Source: Flavobacterium sp. MC2016-06 (GTDB lineage: Bacteria > Bacteroidota > Bacteroidia > Flavobacteriales > Flavobacteriaceae). Taken from it: a DNA stretch of 64,000 nt. Of the stretch, positions 50,263 through 59,778 are shown piece by piece. The position numbers and the translations under genes were made by a program. The notes under the pieces were generated by a model. The model did no database searches. It was given only the letters and a program-made list of their open reading frames with translations, and was not told the DNA's origin. Position 1 is the stretch's first letter. Every line of letters starts with the position of its first letter. The stretch is taken from contig NZ_WMID02000017.1 in assembly GCF_009711165.2 (NCBI RefSeq), forward strand, positions 69,296 to 133,295. The letters run 5' to 3'.

Positions 50263-52479
50263 TTATTGAAGTGAAAAATTCACTTTAGATTTTATGTCTG
50301 TTGATGATGCACCAATGATAGCTTCAAAATCTCCAGGTTCTGCAACCCAGTCGTGGTTTTTGTCATCAAAAAAGCTAAGAGCTGTTTTGTCTACTGTAAA
50401 AGTTACTGTTTTTACTTCTCCCGCTTTAAGCGAAATTTTCTCAAATCCTTTTAATTCTTTTACGGGACGAGGTAATGAAGATTTTAAGTCGCTGATGTAA
50501 AGTTGTACCACTTCTGATCCTTCACGGCTTCCTGTATTTTTTACGGTAACAGAGAACGTAATTTGATCTCCAGCCGTCATTTGTTTTTTATCAGCTGTAA
50601 CTTTACCATATTCAAAAGTCGTGTAGCTTAATCCGTGTCCAAAAGAGAATAATGGTTTTACTTTTTGTTTGTCTGCCCAACGGTATCCAACAAAAATACT
50701 TTCATTATATTTTACATCATCTCCACCCGGAAATTCTCCTAAAGCGTGCGCTCCATTATCTGATAATTTTACTGGGAAAGTAAACGTTAATTTTCCAGAA
50801 GGATTTACATCTCCAACTAAAACGGCTGCTAAAGCATTTCCAGCTTCAGTACCTAAAAACCATCCTTGAACAATTCCCGGAACTTCTTTAACCCACGGCA
50901 TAGCCACAGCGTTTCCTGAAATATTTACAAAAACTACATTTTTATTTACTTTAACCAATTCCTGAATCAATTGATCTTGATTGTATGGCAAACCTAATTC
51001 TTTACGATCATGTCCTTCGTCATCTTGATTTTCACTTTTATTCAAACCTCCAATAAAAAGAACGATATCAGCGTCTTTTGCTACTTTTAACGCTTCAGCA
51101 GTTAATTCGGCAGGAGAACGTTTTTCTTCTAGACTTACTTTTGCAATAACTCCATTATAATTACTTGTTGGATCTCCAACATAACCGCGAGCGTAAACAA
51201 TTGCAGCCTGATTACCAATTCTTGCTTTTAATCCTTCAAGAGGCGTAATTTCATATCTTGCTTTAAGCGAAGAACTTCCACCGCCAACAGTCATCATTTT
51301 GATTGCATTTTCTCCAATAACAGCGATTTTCTTTGTTTTGTTTAAATCAATTGGAAGAATGTTATTTTTGTTTTGAAGCAATACAATTCCTTCTTCGGCA
51401 ATTTTTTTTCCTGCCTCAGCGTGTTCTTTTGTTCCAAAAGATCCAAAAGGTCTTTCTTTATTCATTGTCGTTAAGAAAGATAAACGCAAAATACGACGTA
51501 CTTTATCATCTAATTCTTTCGTTCCAACTTCTCCTTTTCTAATCATTTCAGAATACGGTTTTGCTAAATAATAATTATCATAAGCATTGCTCGTTCCCCA
51601 AGAAAGTCCGTTAGTCCAAGAACCAAATTCCATGTCTAAACCATTAAAAATAGCTTGTTTAGTATCGTTAACACCTCCCCAGTCTGAAATTACAACTCCT
51701 TTAAAACCCCATTCTCCACGAAGAATATTATTTAATAAAAACTCATTATGACAGCATTGCTCTCCTTTGTATTTATTGTAAGAACCCATAATTGCCCAAG
51801 CGTCTCCTTCTTGTACAGCTGCTTTAAACGCAGGTAAATAAATCTCGTACAAGGCACGATCATCTACAATTACGTTTACTGAGTTACGCTTGGTTTCTTG
51901 ATTGTTTAAAGCGAAATGTTTTACGCAGGCTGCAACTCCATTAGACTGCACGCCTTTAATATAAGGAACGACCATTTTTGAAGTCAAAAACGGATCTTCT
52001 CCCATGTATTCGAAGTTACGACCGTTTAATGGTGTTCTGTAAATGTTTACTCCAGGTCCTAATAATACATTTTTGTTACGGTAACGTGCTTCTTCTCCAA
52101 TAGATTTACCGTATAAAGAAGCCAAGTCTTTGTTCCAAGTTGCAGAAAGTGCTGTAAGCGCAGGAAATGCAATACAAGAGTCATTTGTCCAGCCAGCCTG
52201 ATCCCATTCGTCCCACTTTACCTCTGTACGAATTCCGTGCGGCCCATCTGTCATCCAGTTTTCTGGAATTCCCAAACGAGCTACTCCTGGCGAACTAAAT
52301 TTTGACTGTGCATGAATCATGGCAATTTTTTCTGCCGTTGTCATTTTAGAAAGTGCATCTTCTACACGTTCGCTAATAGGTTTTTTATCATCAAGATAAA
52401 CCGGAACTTTGTTTTGGGCTTTTATCCCAACAGAACTTAACAAAAGTAAAACAACAATTGTTTTAACGTTTTTAAACAT
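50263..52479 (-). CDS. bglX: GH3-family beta-glucosidase (BglX-like)
   Basis: 738 residues. Start chosen at 52479 (MFKNVKTIVVLLLLSSVGIK, a signal peptide ending near KAQ); the ATG at 52530 adds 17 residues before it. Domain 1 has WMTDGPHGIRTEV and KHFALNNQE, and the nucleophile is Asp266 in VVISDWGG. The second (alpha/beta) domain follows, with IGGLNKSENQDDEGHDR, then the C-terminal fibronectin-like domain (GREGSEVVQLYISD type). It frees glucose from beta-linked oligosaccharides in the periplasm. The upstream gene on the same strand encodes a DUF6377 regulator. Confidence 0.93.
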   Translation of the reverse strand: MFKNVKTIVVLLLLSSVGIKAQNKVPVYLDDKKPISERVEDALSKMTTAEKIAMIHAQSKFSSPGVARLGIPENWMTDGPHGIRTEVKWDEWDQAGWTNDSCIAFPALTALSATWNKDLASLYGKSIGEEARYRNKNVLLGPGVNIYRTPLNGRNFEYMGEDPFLTSKMVVPYIKGVQSNGVAACVKHFALNNQETKRNSVNVIVDDRALYEIYLPAFKAAVQEGDAWAIMGSYNKYKGEQCCHNEFLLNNILRGEWGFKGVVISDWGGVNDTKQAIFNGLDMEFGSWTNGLSWGTSNAYDNYYLAKPYSEMIRKGEVGTKELDDKVRRILRLSFLTTMNKERPFGSFGTKEHAEAGKKIAEEGIVLLQNKNNILPIDLNKTKKIAVIGENAIKMMTVGGGSSSLKARYEITPLEGLKARIGNQAAIVYARGYVGDPTSNYNGVIAKVSLEEKRSPAELTAEALKVAKDADIVLFIGGLNKSENQDDEGHDRKELGLPYNQDQLIQELVKVNKNVVFVNISGNAVAMPWVKEVPGIVQGWFLGTEAGNALAAVLVGDVNPSGKLTFTFPVKLSDNGAHALGEFPGGDDVKYNESIFVGYRWADKQKVKPLFSFGHGLSYTTFEYGKVTADKKQMTAGDQITFSVTVKNTGSREGSEVVQLYISDLKSSLPRPVKELKGFEKISLKAGEVKTVTFTVDKTALSFFDDKNHDWVAEPGDFEAIIGASSTDIKSKVNFSLQ

Positions 52480-52590
52480 AATAGTAATTATTAGAGCATT
52501 TAATTTACAATATAAGATACTTTTGGTCAAGAGTACCTTTTAATAATATTGTAAAACTAAAACGTTATAGTACACGTTAGATTTTTAAAC

Positions 52591-52668
52591 GCAAAAAAGT
52601 AGTAGATTAAAAAATTAAAATATTGATTTTCAATTATTTAATAAAAATAAAGCAGCGAAAAAAGTAGT
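52591..52668. promoter_or_regulatory. Direct repeats upstream of the GH3 gene
   Basis: GCAAAAAAGTAGTAGA at 52591-52606 and GCGAAAAAAGTAGT at 52655-52668 are near copies about 63 bases apart. They fall between the DUF6377 gene and the GH3 gene, 110-190 bases before the GH3 start. They could be sites for the DUF6377 regulator; this is inference from position only. Confidence 0.35.
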
Positions 52669-52685
52669 GCTTTTAAAATAAATAA

Positions 52686-54329
52686 TTAGGATTTCAAGGA
52701 AATTAAGCCAATTTTTATCACCATTTCTTCAAAATCATTTCGAGATACTGCGGCTTTATTTCGAGCTCTGGTTCTATAATTATAAATTGTGCTTAAAGAG
52801 TATCTCAAAAAGGCCGCAATTTTTACGCTGTCTGTAATTCCAAGACGGATTAAAGCAAAAATTCGAAGCTCGGTATTAAGCAATTCTCCTTGTTTTAGTA
52901 CAATTTGTTCTTCTTTAATTAAGAGCGCATTGAAATCTTTCACGAAAGTGGGATATAAATTCAGAAAGATAATATCAAAGTTTTTATACAATTCTTCTAA
53001 TTCGTTATCAACCAAAGTTGTCGATTTTAGAATTTTGTATATTTCATCAAACTGTTTTGCCGTTGCTTTTTTGTTTAAAATGATTCGGTAATTCTCCAGC
53101 TTGTTGATGTAAGTTGAACAAAGGCTGAAAAAATGCGCAATGTATTCTTCTTTTACGTGATTAGACTCTGATAATTGTGAGTTTCTTTCTTGTAATTGAT
53201 TATTGGTCTCGGTAATGTCTTTGTTTAATTCTGCTAATTTTTGACTGGTTACATAAAGTTCACTTCTAATTCTGGAAACTTTTTTCATCTGTTTGTAAAC
53301 GTAAACAACTGCTGCAATTAAAAACCCCGAAAGTATACTAATGCATAAAAGATAAAGCTGTAACTGTAGTTTTCTTTTTGCTTCGCGCTCTAGATAAGCG
53401 GTATTAATAATCGAATATACTTCGGACATTTGAAGCGTACGAAACTGTACATTACAAAAAAGGGCGTCTGCAATGGCAGATTGTGTTAGTTTATACGCCA
53501 TATCGACATCGCCAATTTCATAAAAGACTAATGCTAATTCTTGTAATGATGCATTGTCTTTTATGGCATGTTTGATATCTGCTGTGGCAGAAAGTGCGTA
53601 ATATTTTTTTCGTAATTCCTGCTGATGAGTGGTTTCGTAAATACTTCCTAAAAGGTAACCTATCATAGCATATTGCGCATTATCTTCTGGAGTTGTGCTC
53701 AATAAATTCATTAATTTTTTTTGAGCAATGCCATATTGCTTATCAAAAATATGTCTCTGAATGATATTGATTTTGTATTTCAGCGATTGAGGATTGAGTA
53801 TCGCTATTAATGAATCACGATATTTACCTATTTGCTGAATGTATTTTCTATCATAACTATTGGCGACATAATGCTCGTAAAATTCACGATATACTTCGTA
53901 ATATTCTGGAAGCAATGCTGTTGATAATGTTTTTTTATTGATGCTTTTTAAGATCGTTTCAGATTCGCGGTATTTTCCTGACGAAGAATAAAGTGTTGCC
54001 AATTGTAATTCGGCCAAATCTTTTAAATCTTTCTTTTGAAGTTCATCGGCAATTATAATGTTCTTTTTTACATAAGAAATAGCCGAGTCTGAGTTGAATT
54101 TTAAATATTCTGTATATAACGTTTTGTTGTAATTGTACTCTTGCTCTTTGGTTAAAACATCTGGTTTTATTTTCTTGAAATTCAGAATACGTTCTTCTTT
54201 TAACTGTACATATCGCTCTTTATTTCTCAACGCATCATTTAGTTTGTCTAAAATAGTATCTGTACTGTCCAGAGCATGAGCAGCATTTCCTAAAAGAACG
54301 AAAAAGAGAAATAGTAAATAATTTTTCAA
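52686..54329 (-). CDS. DUF6377-type TPR/membrane transcriptional regulator
   Basis: 547 residues. The start is TTG at 54329 (MKNYLLFLFFVLLGNAAHAL, a signal peptide); no in-frame ATG was found upstream. A periplasmic region with TPR-like helices (about 30-310) is followed by one membrane helix (LQLYLLCISILSGFLIAAVVY), a coiled coil and a LuxR-like helix-turn-helix (LGITDSVKIAAFLRYSLSTI). DUF6377 regulators are common near glycan genes in Bacteroidota, and the adjacent GH3 gene is the likely target. Confidence 0.85.
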   Translation of the reverse strand: MKNYLLFLFFVLLGNAAHALDSTDTILDKLNDALRNKERYVQLKEERILNFKKIKPDVLTKEQEYNYNKTLYTEYLKFNSDSAISYVKKNIIIADELQKKDLKDLAELQLATLYSSSGKYRESETILKSINKKTLSTALLPEYYEVYREFYEHYVANSYDRKYIQQIGKYRDSLIAILNPQSLKYKINIIQRHIFDKQYGIAQKKLMNLLSTTPEDNAQYAMIGYLLGSIYETTHQQELRKKYYALSATADIKHAIKDNASLQELALVFYEIGDVDMAYKLTQSAIADALFCNVQFRTLQMSEVYSIINTAYLEREAKRKLQLQLYLLCISILSGFLIAAVVYVYKQMKKVSRIRSELYVTSQKLAELNKDITETNNQLQERNSQLSESNHVKEEYIAHFFSLCSTYINKLENYRIILNKKATAKQFDEIYKILKSTTLVDNELEELYKNFDIIFLNLYPTFVKDFNALLIKEEQIVLKQGELLNTELRIFALIRLGITDSVKIAAFLRYSLSTIYNYRTRARNKAAVSRNDFEEMVIKIGLISLKS

Positions 54330-54379
54330 CTTGAAATAAATAAATTTGAGAACAGTAAATATAGTAAAGTAACCTAATT

Positions 54380-54796
54380 AAACCATATAAGTTATATAAG
54401 TCCAGTTAAGCCTGTCTTGCATAAAAAACTTAGCGAGATTTTTTTTTAAAACCATATAAGTTATATAAGCACAATTAAGTCTCGCGCTTATAAAAACTTG
54501 CGTCTTTGCGAGATTTTTTTTAAACCATATAAGTTATATAAGATCAATTAAGTCTCGCGCTTATAAAACTTTGCGTCTTTGCGAGATTTTTTTTAAACCA
54601 TATAAGTTATATAAGATCAATTAAGTCTCTCGCTTATAAAAACTTGCGTCTTTGCGAGATTTTTTTTAAACCATATAAGTTATATAAGATCGATTAAGTC
54701 TCGCGCTTATAAAAACTTGCGTCTTTGCGAGATTTTTTAACCACATTTCAATGATTAAGTAAAAACTAAAATGAACTTATATAACTTATATGGTTT
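54380..54796. repeat. Array of five 69-73-bp tandem repeats with inverted end
   Basis: Units begin at 54380, 54449, 54522, 54595 and 54668 (spacing 69, 73, 73, 73), each with AAACCATATAAGTTATATAA followed by TCGCGCTTATAAAA-type and CTTGCGTCTTTGCGAGATT words. The array closes at 54776-54796 with the reverse complement CTTATATAACTTATATGGTT. It fills most of the 479-base gap and holds no gene. Each unit ends with a GCGAGATTTTTTT run that could act as a weak terminator. Confidence 0.92.
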
Positions 54797-54808
54797 AAAA
54801 ACAGAAAA

Positions 54809-57070
54809 CTATATTTGAGCAATTGGTGCACTCAAACAGCTTTCTGGAATATCAAATGCATTTACTAATGCAACCGCATCTGGACGAATATCCCAGCAAA
54901 GCTGATTTACGATTTTACGAATGGCTTTTGTTTTTAATGCTTCCATGTAACCGTCTTCTAGATACCAAGCTTTGTTTTTTTCGATCTGAGAAAGTGCATA
55001 CAATTGGTTTAGTTTAGTCAATATTGCTTTTGACTCTTTGTCTTCAACTGATTTTATGGCAATTTGGAATTGTTCTAAAACTACTCTTTCTAAATACGCC
55101 TGCGAAACATCAATCATTTGATGCTGTATCACATTAAAAGCATCGTAAGGCTCTAAACCACCGTCAATTAATTTTTTAATACGCTTTGCTGCAGATGCCA
55201 AAATTGTTTTTTCTCTGTGCTGAAATGCCTGCAAATGAAACTCTGCATCAAGAAGGTGTTCGTCATCGCTTCTGCGTGTTGCTATTGGATTTTTTTCAGA
55301 AATGGCCGCTTTTGCATTTTCATACACATAATTAATAATTCCTAAAGAACCCATTTCGCCAAATGATTTTCTAAATTCAGACAAACGGTTTTTAGCTGTC
55401 AATTGCATTAAAACAGTGTTATCACCTTCAAAAGTGGTATAAATTTCGGTGTCGTTTTTTAAAGCATCAATACGGTTTTCAGACAAATATCCTTTTCCGC
55501 CGCAGGCTTCACGACATTCTTGCAGAATATCTCGTGTGCTCCAAGTTGAGTAGGATTTCATTCCAGCCGCTAAAGCTTCGATTTCCTGCATTTCTTCTTC
55601 TTTTCGATTCAGAAATCTATTAGTAAGATATTGCAAAGCAAAATGAACGGCGTAGGTTTTTGCTAACGCTGGAAGTAATCGGCGCTGGTGCATTCTGTAA
55701 TTTAAAATTGGCACTTCAGATCCGCCTTCTGGGCCAAATTGTCTGCGCTGATCGCTGTAACGAATTGCGATTGTAAGTCCCGATTTAGCAGCCGACAAAG
55801 CCGAACGCGGAATTCCAATTCTACCACCAACCAAAGTTCCTAACATGGTAAAGAAACGTCTGTTATCACTCGGAATCGGGCTTTCAAATTCTCCTTTATC
55901 ATTTACGGAAGCAAAACGATCGAGCATATTTTCTTTCGGAATTTTGACTTGATCAAAACTAATTGTTCCGTTATCAACACCATTTAATCCCATTTTATGA
56001 CCGCAGTCACCAATGGTAACACCATTTACAGTTTTTCCGTTTGTGTCTCGCAATGGCACTACAAAAGCATTTACACCGTAATCGTGATCGTCTATAATAA
56101 GCTTGGCAAAAACAGTTGCCATTTGTCCGTGAACTGCTGCGTTACCAATATATTCTTTTTGCGCCAATTTGTGCGGCGTATGAATGGTAAAAGTCTGATC
56201 GCTGTGATTGTAAGTTGCTGTAGTTTCAAGTCCTTTTACGTTAGAACCATGATATGTTTCGGTCATGGCAAAACAGCCCGGCAATTTTAGAGAACCAATA
56301 TCATTTAAATATTTGGCATAATGTTTTTCTGTTCCTAAAGATTGAACGCTCATTCCCCAAAGTCCAAACTGAACTCCAAATTTTATCACTAAACTTAAAT
56401 CGTGATAACTCAAGGTTTCCATAATGGCGAAATAATCTTCTACATTTCCGCCTCCGCCATATTCTTTTGGATAAGCCATATTACCGAGTTTTTCATCGGC
56501 TAAAATTTTACACCAATTGTAAACCGTTTGGCGGTAAACATTTATATCTGTCGAAGTTTCATAAGCAAATTCGGGTTTTGAAATAACCGATTTTACTTTT
56601 TTTATGATTGCTGCTTCTCTACCGTCTAAAATCGCTGTTATTTTTTTAATATCAAAATTAGAAGTGGTCTGCGAACTTGCGGTAAAAGATTCTGCTTTTG
56701 ATTTAAAATTCTGAATTACTTCTTCGCCTAAAATTCCAAGATCATTTTCTAATTGTAGAAAATCAGCTTCTGAAACATAAATATCGGAGTCTTTTTCTGA
56801 AAGTGCTCCAGCAAGTTCGAAAATCGTTTTTATAGAAGGTTTATGTTGAATGGTTTTCTCAATATCTGATTTCCATTGTGCGAGTTCATTTCGCGAAGGC
56901 GGATTTGAAATGTCTATTTTAGAGAAAAGATATTCTTGATCTTCTGGTAAAATTCCAGTTTTGGAAACGATAAATTCTTTTAAAGTCGTGAATTCTTTTT
57001 GGGTCAAAAGATCATCTGACCATACTAAATAAAATAACGGTATAAAGGCTTGAAGTTTGGTATTTTTCAT
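54809..57070 (-). CDS. Acyl-CoA dehydrogenase/oxidase with N-terminal extension
   Basis: 753 residues, much longer than a usual dehydrogenase (about 390). Start chosen at 57070; the ATG at 57103 adds only 11 residues. An N-terminal helical part (about 1-125) precedes a full core: FAD-binding TYHGSNVKGLETTATYN, GRIGIPRSALSAAKSGL, ECREACGGKGYLSENRI and the catalytic-Glu region TTFEGDNTVLMQLTAKNRL. The size and the FEGDNTV block resemble acyl-CoA oxidases. It oxidises acyl-CoA for beta-oxidation; the chain length is unknown. It stands alone on its strand. Confidence 0.92.
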   Translation of the reverse strand: MKNTKLQAFIPLFYLVWSDDLLTQKEFTTLKEFIVSKTGILPEDQEYLFSKIDISNPPSRNELAQWKSDIEKTIQHKPSIKTIFELAGALSEKDSDIYVSEADFLQLENDLGILGEEVIQNFKSKAESFTASSQTTSNFDIKKITAILDGREAAIIKKVKSVISKPEFAYETSTDINVYRQTVYNWCKILADEKLGNMAYPKEYGGGGNVEDYFAIMETLSYHDLSLVIKFGVQFGLWGMSVQSLGTEKHYAKYLNDIGSLKLPGCFAMTETYHGSNVKGLETTATYNHSDQTFTIHTPHKLAQKEYIGNAAVHGQMATVFAKLIIDDHDYGVNAFVVPLRDTNGKTVNGVTIGDCGHKMGLNGVDNGTISFDQVKIPKENMLDRFASVNDKGEFESPIPSDNRRFFTMLGTLVGGRIGIPRSALSAAKSGLTIAIRYSDQRRQFGPEGGSEVPILNYRMHQRRLLPALAKTYAVHFALQYLTNRFLNRKEEEMQEIEALAAGMKSYSTWSTRDILQECREACGGKGYLSENRIDALKNDTEIYTTFEGDNTVLMQLTAKNRLSEFRKSFGEMGSLGIINYVYENAKAAISEKNPIATRRSDDEHLLDAEFHLQAFQHREKTILASAAKRIKKLIDGGLEPYDAFNVIQHQMIDVSQAYLERVVLEQFQIAIKSVEDKESKAILTKLNQLYALSQIEKNKAWYLEDGYMEALKTKAIRKIVNQLCWDIRPDAVALVNAFDIPESCLSAPIAQI

Positions 57071-57123
57071 AGAAATATGGGATTCGGTTTGTTTTTTTGC
57101 CACAGATTAAAATGATTTTTGTT

Positions 57124-57150
57124 TCACGCAGATTTTGCAGATTAAGCAGA
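57124..57150. repeat. CACGCAGATTTTGCAGATTA-type repeat
   Basis: A short run of (AG)CAGATT words that recurs at 10064-10152. The nearby TGCCACAGATT also matches 47901-47911. No gene in this gap. Confidence 0.6.
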
Positions 57151-57206
57151 TTTTAATTTGTGGTTTTCATTATTTTTTCTGATTTTTTTAATATCACTAA
57201 ACAAAA

Positions 57207-57239
57207 AAAGCAGGAATGAAAAATACTCATTCCTGCTTT
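57207..57239 (-). terminator. Rho-independent terminator after the EamA gene
   Basis: AAAGCAGGAATGA-...-TCATTCCTGCTTT hairpin with a T-run on the minus strand, 30 bases past the EamA gene stop. Confidence 0.85.
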
Positions 57240-57268
57240 AATATCCTGTTAAGATTCTGGTAATTTTA

Positions 57269-58183
57269 TTATGAATTTTTAGATATCGGAATCCATTTTT
57301 GTCGCATTGCAAAAATATGATGTGAATTAAAAACTATAACTGCGATAAAAATAATACCGTAAGCCGTAATCTGCAGTCCGCTTATATTTTCTTTATAAAC
57401 GAAATTAGCCAAAGCAAAAGCAATCATCGGATTTATGTTTAAAAGCATTCCAACGGTTGAAGAATTGATGCCTGAAAGCGCATATAAATTCAAAAATAAC
57501 GGGAAAATAGTAAACAATACTGCAATGGTTTCTATACAGAAATAAAACTTAAATTCAGAAGGAAACGGCCCGCTGTAAGCTGGATAAAAAGGCAGTAAAA
57601 CTATCGCTGCAAATGTAATATGAAAAGTAAGTATCATAAATTTATCAAAACCTTTATTTACACGCTGGCTTACTAAATAAGACGCATAGGTTAAGCCAAT
57701 TATAATACTAAAAAACATATCCATAATATCGGAATACGACAACAATAAACAGCCAGAAATACTCAATCCGACAGAAATCCATTGTGTTTTAGACAGCTTT
57801 TCGTGCAATAGAAAATAAGCCAATAAAGTGGTTAGAATCGGGCAAACTAAATAAGCCAGAGAGGTTGCTTTTACACTCACATGGTTCATTACATATATAA
57901 ATGTAAACCAGTTTGCCATTAGAAAAAAGCTTCCTCCAAAATTTAATAAAAGGGTTTTCTTTTTTTCGGCTTTTGATAGTGCTTTAAAAGTTTCTATTGT
58001 TTCTTTTATTTTTTTTCTTTTAAAGGTAAAAGTAATCAGCAGCATTAAAATACTACAGCTGAAAACTCTGTAAAACAAAATATCTAAAGAAGCATAATCA
58101 TGAATTGGTTTTAGTACAAGGCTAAAAAATCCCCAAATGGTGTAAGCGGTAATTGCTGCTAAATAATACTTTGTTGTTTTCAC
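57269..58183 (-). CDS. EamA/RarD-family transporter
   Basis: 304 residues, ten membrane helices of the drug/metabolite transporter superfamily. The start is GTG at 58183, giving MKTTKYYLAAITAYTIWGFF, with the RarD-like IWGFFSLVLKPIHDYASLDI and the second repeat. It may export an amino acid or a related metabolite. The gene is divergent from a MocR regulator (58287), a usual arrangement in which the regulator controls the transporter. The two starts are 103 bases apart. Confidence 0.9.
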   Translation of the reverse strand: MKTTKYYLAAITAYTIWGFFSLVLKPIHDYASLDILFYRVFSCSILMLLITFTFKRKKIKETIETFKALSKAEKKKTLLLNFGGSFFLMANWFTFIYVMNHVSVKATSLAYLVCPILTTLLAYFLLHEKLSKTQWISVGLSISGCLLLSYSDIMDMFFSIIIGLTYASYLVSQRVNKGFDKFMILTFHITFAAIVLLPFYPAYSGPFPSEFKFYFCIETIAVLFTIFPLFLNLYALSGINSSTVGMLLNINPMIAFALANFVYKENISGLQITAYGIIFIAVIVFNSHHIFAMRQKWIPISKNS

Positions 58184-58286
58184 GGGTTCTTTTTTTTAAT
58201 TGGTTTTCTGATAAAGCAAATTTCATAAAAATAAAACAGCAATACAGATACAGTTTTTGTAAATTGCACCATAACAGTTTAGTTTT

Positions 58287-59705
58287 ATGAAAAATTCTAA
58301 TTACTTATATCTACAGTTTGCAGACCGTATAGAAAAACAGATCAAATCGGGCGTTTTAAATGTTGGCGATAAACTGCCTTCTATTCGCGAAGTATGCGCC
58401 GAAACGGGATACAGCATGAGTACAGTAAGCAAAGCGTATTACGAAATTGAGAGCCGATCGCTGATAGAATCTAGACCACAGTCGGGTTATTATGTCAGTA
58501 ATATTTCGGCAAGACCCATTGCGTTATGTTCGTCCAGCAGTCCTATTTTGAGCGTTGCCAATATCGACCGTCAAGATTTAATTGATCAGGTTTATGGCAA
58601 TATGACCGATACTACTATTACGATGCTGTCTTTGGGTTTTCCTTCAAATGAGCTTCTTCCTATTGCAAAATTAAACAAAGGAATGATTCAAGCGATGAGA
58701 TCGTTACCCAACAGCGGTACAAGTTATGAAGAAGTGCAAGGTAATTTAAACTTAAGAAGAGAAATTGCAAGATGGTCTTTTACTTGGGGAGGTTCGCTGA
58801 CGGAGAGTGATATTATTACAATGCCGGGCTGTACGAGCGCGATATCGCATTGTTTGATGACGCTGACTAAACCTGGTGATACGATTATTACTGAAAGTCC
58901 TGCTTATTTTGGCATCTTGCAATTGGCAAAATCATTAGGATTGTATATCATGGAATTACCAACTAATATGACAACTGGAATAGAATTGGAAGCATTAAAA
59001 AAGGCGCTTTCTTCTAAAAAAGTATCGCTTTGTCTGCTCATGAGTAATTTTAGTAATCCTTCGGGAAGTATGATGCCTGTTGAGCATAAAAAAGAAGTGG
59101 TACGATTGATAGAGTTTTATAATATTCCGCTGATTGAAGATGATATTCATGGCGATTTGTATTTTGGCTCAAGCCGTCCAACAAATTGTAAAACGTATGA
59201 CGAAAGCGGGATTGTACTTTCCTGCAGTTCGGTTTCTAAAACATTGGCGCCGGGATATCGTGCAGGCTGGGTTTCGCCTGGGAAATTTAAAAAAGAAATA
59301 CTGCGAAATAAAATTTATCACACGCTCTCCTCGCCTACTATTACACATGAAGTTGTGGGGGATTTTCTAAAAAACGGACGTTATGAAAATCATCTCAGAA
59401 AAATTAGACAGATTCTAAATCATAATTGCAATAATTATATCAATACCGTTTTAGAATCCTTCCCAAAAGGAACAAAAGTAAGTCAGCCTCAAGGCGGTTT
59501 TTTTCTTTGGGTAGAATTGGATAAAAGTATAGATACGGCGGCTTTTTATCAATTGGCAATGAAACATAATATTAGTATTGCGCCGGGCAGGATTTTTTCT
59601 CTTCAAGATCAATTTTCTAATTGTATGCGCTTGAGTTTTGGTCTTCCTTGGACAAACGAATTACGAGAATCAATACGAACGCTTGGAAAATTGCTTTCTA
59701 AATAA
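58287..59705 (+). CDS. MocR/GntR-family regulator with aminotransferase domain
   Basis: 472 residues. A GntR winged helix (about 1-75) has SGVLNVGDKLPSIREVCAET and YSMSTVSKAYYEIESRSLIE, then a fold-type I aminotransferase domain that binds PLP at Lys318 in SSVSKTLAPGYRAGW, with NPSGSMMP and FSNCMRLSFGLP at the C-terminal end. MocR proteins use PLP-bound amine as a signal. Divergent from the EamA transporter, so probably its regulator. Related to PdxR, GabR and TauR but not assigned to any. Confidence 0.93.
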   Translation: MKNSNYLYLQFADRIEKQIKSGVLNVGDKLPSIREVCAETGYSMSTVSKAYYEIESRSLIESRPQSGYYVSNISARPIALCSSSSPILSVANIDRQDLIDQVYGNMTDTTITMLSLGFPSNELLPIAKLNKGMIQAMRSLPNSGTSYEEVQGNLNLRREIARWSFTWGGSLTESDIITMPGCTSAISHCLMTLTKPGDTIITESPAYFGILQLAKSLGLYIMELPTNMTTGIELEALKKALSSKKVSLCLLMSNFSNPSGSMMPVEHKKEVVRLIEFYNIPLIEDDIHGDLYFGSSRPTNCKTYDESGIVLSCSSVSKTLAPGYRAGWVSPGKFKKEILRNKIYHTLSSPTITHEVVGDFLKNGRYENHLRKIRQILNHNCNNYINTVLESFPKGTKVSQPQGGFFLWVELDKSIDTAAFYQLAMKHNISIAPGRIFSLQDQFSNCMRLSFGLPWTNELRESIRTLGKLLSK

Positions 59706-59710
59706 AAAAA

Positions 59711-59741
59711 GCTAGACAGCGTGAACTAAGCACTGTCTAGC
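59711..59741 (+). terminator. Hairpin after the MocR gene
   Basis: GCTAGACAG...CTGTCTAGC stem (nine bp) immediately after the stop and before the convergent bestrophin gene. There is no long T-run on the plus strand, so it is a weaker terminator call, though an A-run on the left would make it act for the leftward gene. Confidence 0.65.
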
Positions 59742-59778
59742 CTAACAAAATAATTAAGTAACCAAAGAATTAAAAAAA

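Noticed and set aside
54380..54739. The tandem array looks like a CRISPR at first sight because of its regular spacing.
   Set aside because: The units are 69-73 bp with no unique spacers between short repeats, and no cas gene is near.
54823..55017. A plus-strand frame over the end of the acyl-CoA dehydrogenase gene.
   Set aside because: Antisense shadow of a conserved enzyme.
56865..57045. An EF-hand or TerB-like motif in the N-terminal part of the acyl-CoA enzyme.
   Set aside because: The acidic spacing does not fit a true EF-hand loop, and no other TerB feature is clear.
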